Shown piece by piece: positions 59,700 to 60,202 of a stretch of 60,202 nt of DNA. The first letter of the stretch is position 1. The number at the start of each line of letters is the position of its first letter. A model generated the notes under the pieces. That model saw only the letters and a program-made list of their open reading frames with translations. It ran no database searches and was not told the origin of the DNA. The position numbers were made by a program, and so were the translations under genes. Origin of the DNA: Bacteroidales bacterium (lineage in GTDB: Bacteria > Bacteroidota > Bacteroidia > Bacteroidales > UBA3663); NCBI GenBank assembly GCA_024694125.1, contig JAILKE010000034.1, forward strand, positions 1-60,202, in the 5' to 3' direction.

Positions 59700-59963
59700 A
59701 AAGAACGCAGACTGAACAAAATAGAGGAACAGCGAATTTAGAACGAATTATTTACTCGCGGGTGTAGAGGAACGCAGATTGAACAGATTGAACAAGATTG
59801 GAACGGATTTTTAATGGAACACCGAATTGAACGAATTAATACCAACATATTCGTTTTGTTCGTGTTGCTCAAATAATTGAACGAATTTGGAACGAATCAT
59901 TTACTCGCGGGAACAAGGAACGCAGATCGAACAGATTGGACAAGATTGGAACGGATTTTTTCG
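59700..59963 (+). repeat. GAACG-rich degenerate repeat, plus-strand copies
   Basis: One unit of roughly 150 bp (about 59752-59905) and flanking partial units with GGAACGCAGATTGAACAG, AACAAGATTGGAACGGA and ATATTCGTTTTGTTCGTG. Inverted relative to the copy at 36864-37052. Confidence 0.9.
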
Positions 59964-60086
59964 TTATCGTTTTTGTTTTCGTACAAAGTTTGTTTTCGTC
60001 TTTAGTTTTCGTACAAAGTTTATTTTTAGTTTTGGTTATCGTTTTCGTACAAAGTCTTGCAAGAGTAATATGGAGCCATTCATTCG

Positions 60087-60202
60087 CCTGTTTTCAGTTA
60101 GGCAGCGGGCCGAAGGTCCGCGGGAATACAGGCGGGGGTGTAAGCCCCCGCTTTCACGTATTGAGCGAGGAGATTGTATCGAGCGCCGAAGGTGCGACAG
60201 AA
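60087..60202 (-). repeat. three-hairpin palindromic element, copy B (at window edge)
   Basis: Minus-strand copy of the element at 36209-36324. Its terminal hairpin is GCGGACCTTCGGCCCGC, where copy A has GCACACCTTCGGCGTGC, so stem pairing is preserved by paired changes. Ends at GACAGAA at the window edge and may continue beyond. Confidence 0.88.

Larger units (their letters stand above)
59289..60202. repeat. 914-bp gene-free repeat region at the window end
   Basis: In order: purine-rich AGTAAAAGGG array (59309-59355); weak 13-mer relative (59356-59368); CTTTGTCC/CTTTGTACTT array (59377-59472); hairpin 59494-59530; promoter-like signal 59530-59560; hairpin string 59600-59690; GAACG repeat (59700-59963); GTTTTCGTACAAAGTTT triplicate (59970-60056); three-hairpin element (60087-60202). 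No gene is supported. Confidence 0.85.

Overview
This 60 kb window comes from a Bacteroidales bacterium, probably a gut or oral Prevotellaceae/Bacteroidaceae-type organism; the genus cannot be fixed from the sequence. The evidence is Bacteroidota promoters (TTTG, about 20 bp, TAnnTTTG), almost no Shine-Dalgarno sequences, many lipoproteins with late lipobox cysteines, TonB-dependent receptors, DUF5689/DUF5723/DUF6359-type surface proteins, an OprO/P-type porin, a cytoplasmic PPDK and a secreted M49 dipeptidyl peptidase III. It is ordinary chromosome: no rRNA, tRNA, CRISPR array, intact IS or prophage was found.

Layout. 0-6 kb: 5' part of ppdK, a sugar nucleotidyltransferase, lptB, divergent mlaE-mlaF, and a MntA/HepT-type toxin-antitoxin pair. 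6-12 kb: a beta-helical surface lipoprotein, a porin and a DASS transporter, all leftward. 12-21 kb: rightward pyrB-pyrI, a DEAD-box helicase overlapping a DPP III lipoprotein gene, a DNA-alkylation-repair-like HEAT protein, a Fur-family regulator, purA and an AEC transporter. 21-30 kb: a 1287-aa secreted beta-helix protein with a long leader, a 60-aa protein, a DUF2339 membrane protein and a DUF2569-like membrane protein. 30-36 kb: GNAT acetyltransferase, a three-gene metal-type TonB locus, rpe and lgt, all leftward. 36-37.2 kb: an almost gene-free repeat mosaic. 37-47 kb: xseA, two TPR proteins, xerD, aroQ, pyk, an O-methyltransferase, rbfA and a LolC/E-type permease. 48-51.5 kb: a surface lipoprotein and a DUF5723 beta-barrel protein. 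51.5-59.3 kb: a leftward operon (TonB receptor, DUF5689 lipoprotein, DUF6359-type lipoprotein, secreted non-specific nuclease) divergent from a secreted endonuclease/exonuclease/phosphatase. I read this last cluster as an extracellular nucleic-acid capture and degradation locus.

The most unusual material is between the genes. Intergenic DNA is built from several repeat languages: (1) reiterated short words, often pyrimidine-rich on the coding strand, placed directly before start codons and in four cases headed by an identical 13-mer, GATTGTATCGTCC; (2) a CTATAGA nonamer array found both between genes and in frame inside the DUF2339 gene; (3) strings of small hairpins joined by TTAAC/GCTAAA linkers; (4) larger palindromic elements (36.2 and 60.1 kb; 6.2 and 41.8 kb) whose copies differ by compensatory stem changes; (5) 39-bp inverted copies, a 183-bp tandem repeat and a GAACG-rich degenerate repeat. 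The composite block at 36.2-37.0 kb recurs inverted at 59.7-60.2 kb. These elements are the best candidates for something undescribed.
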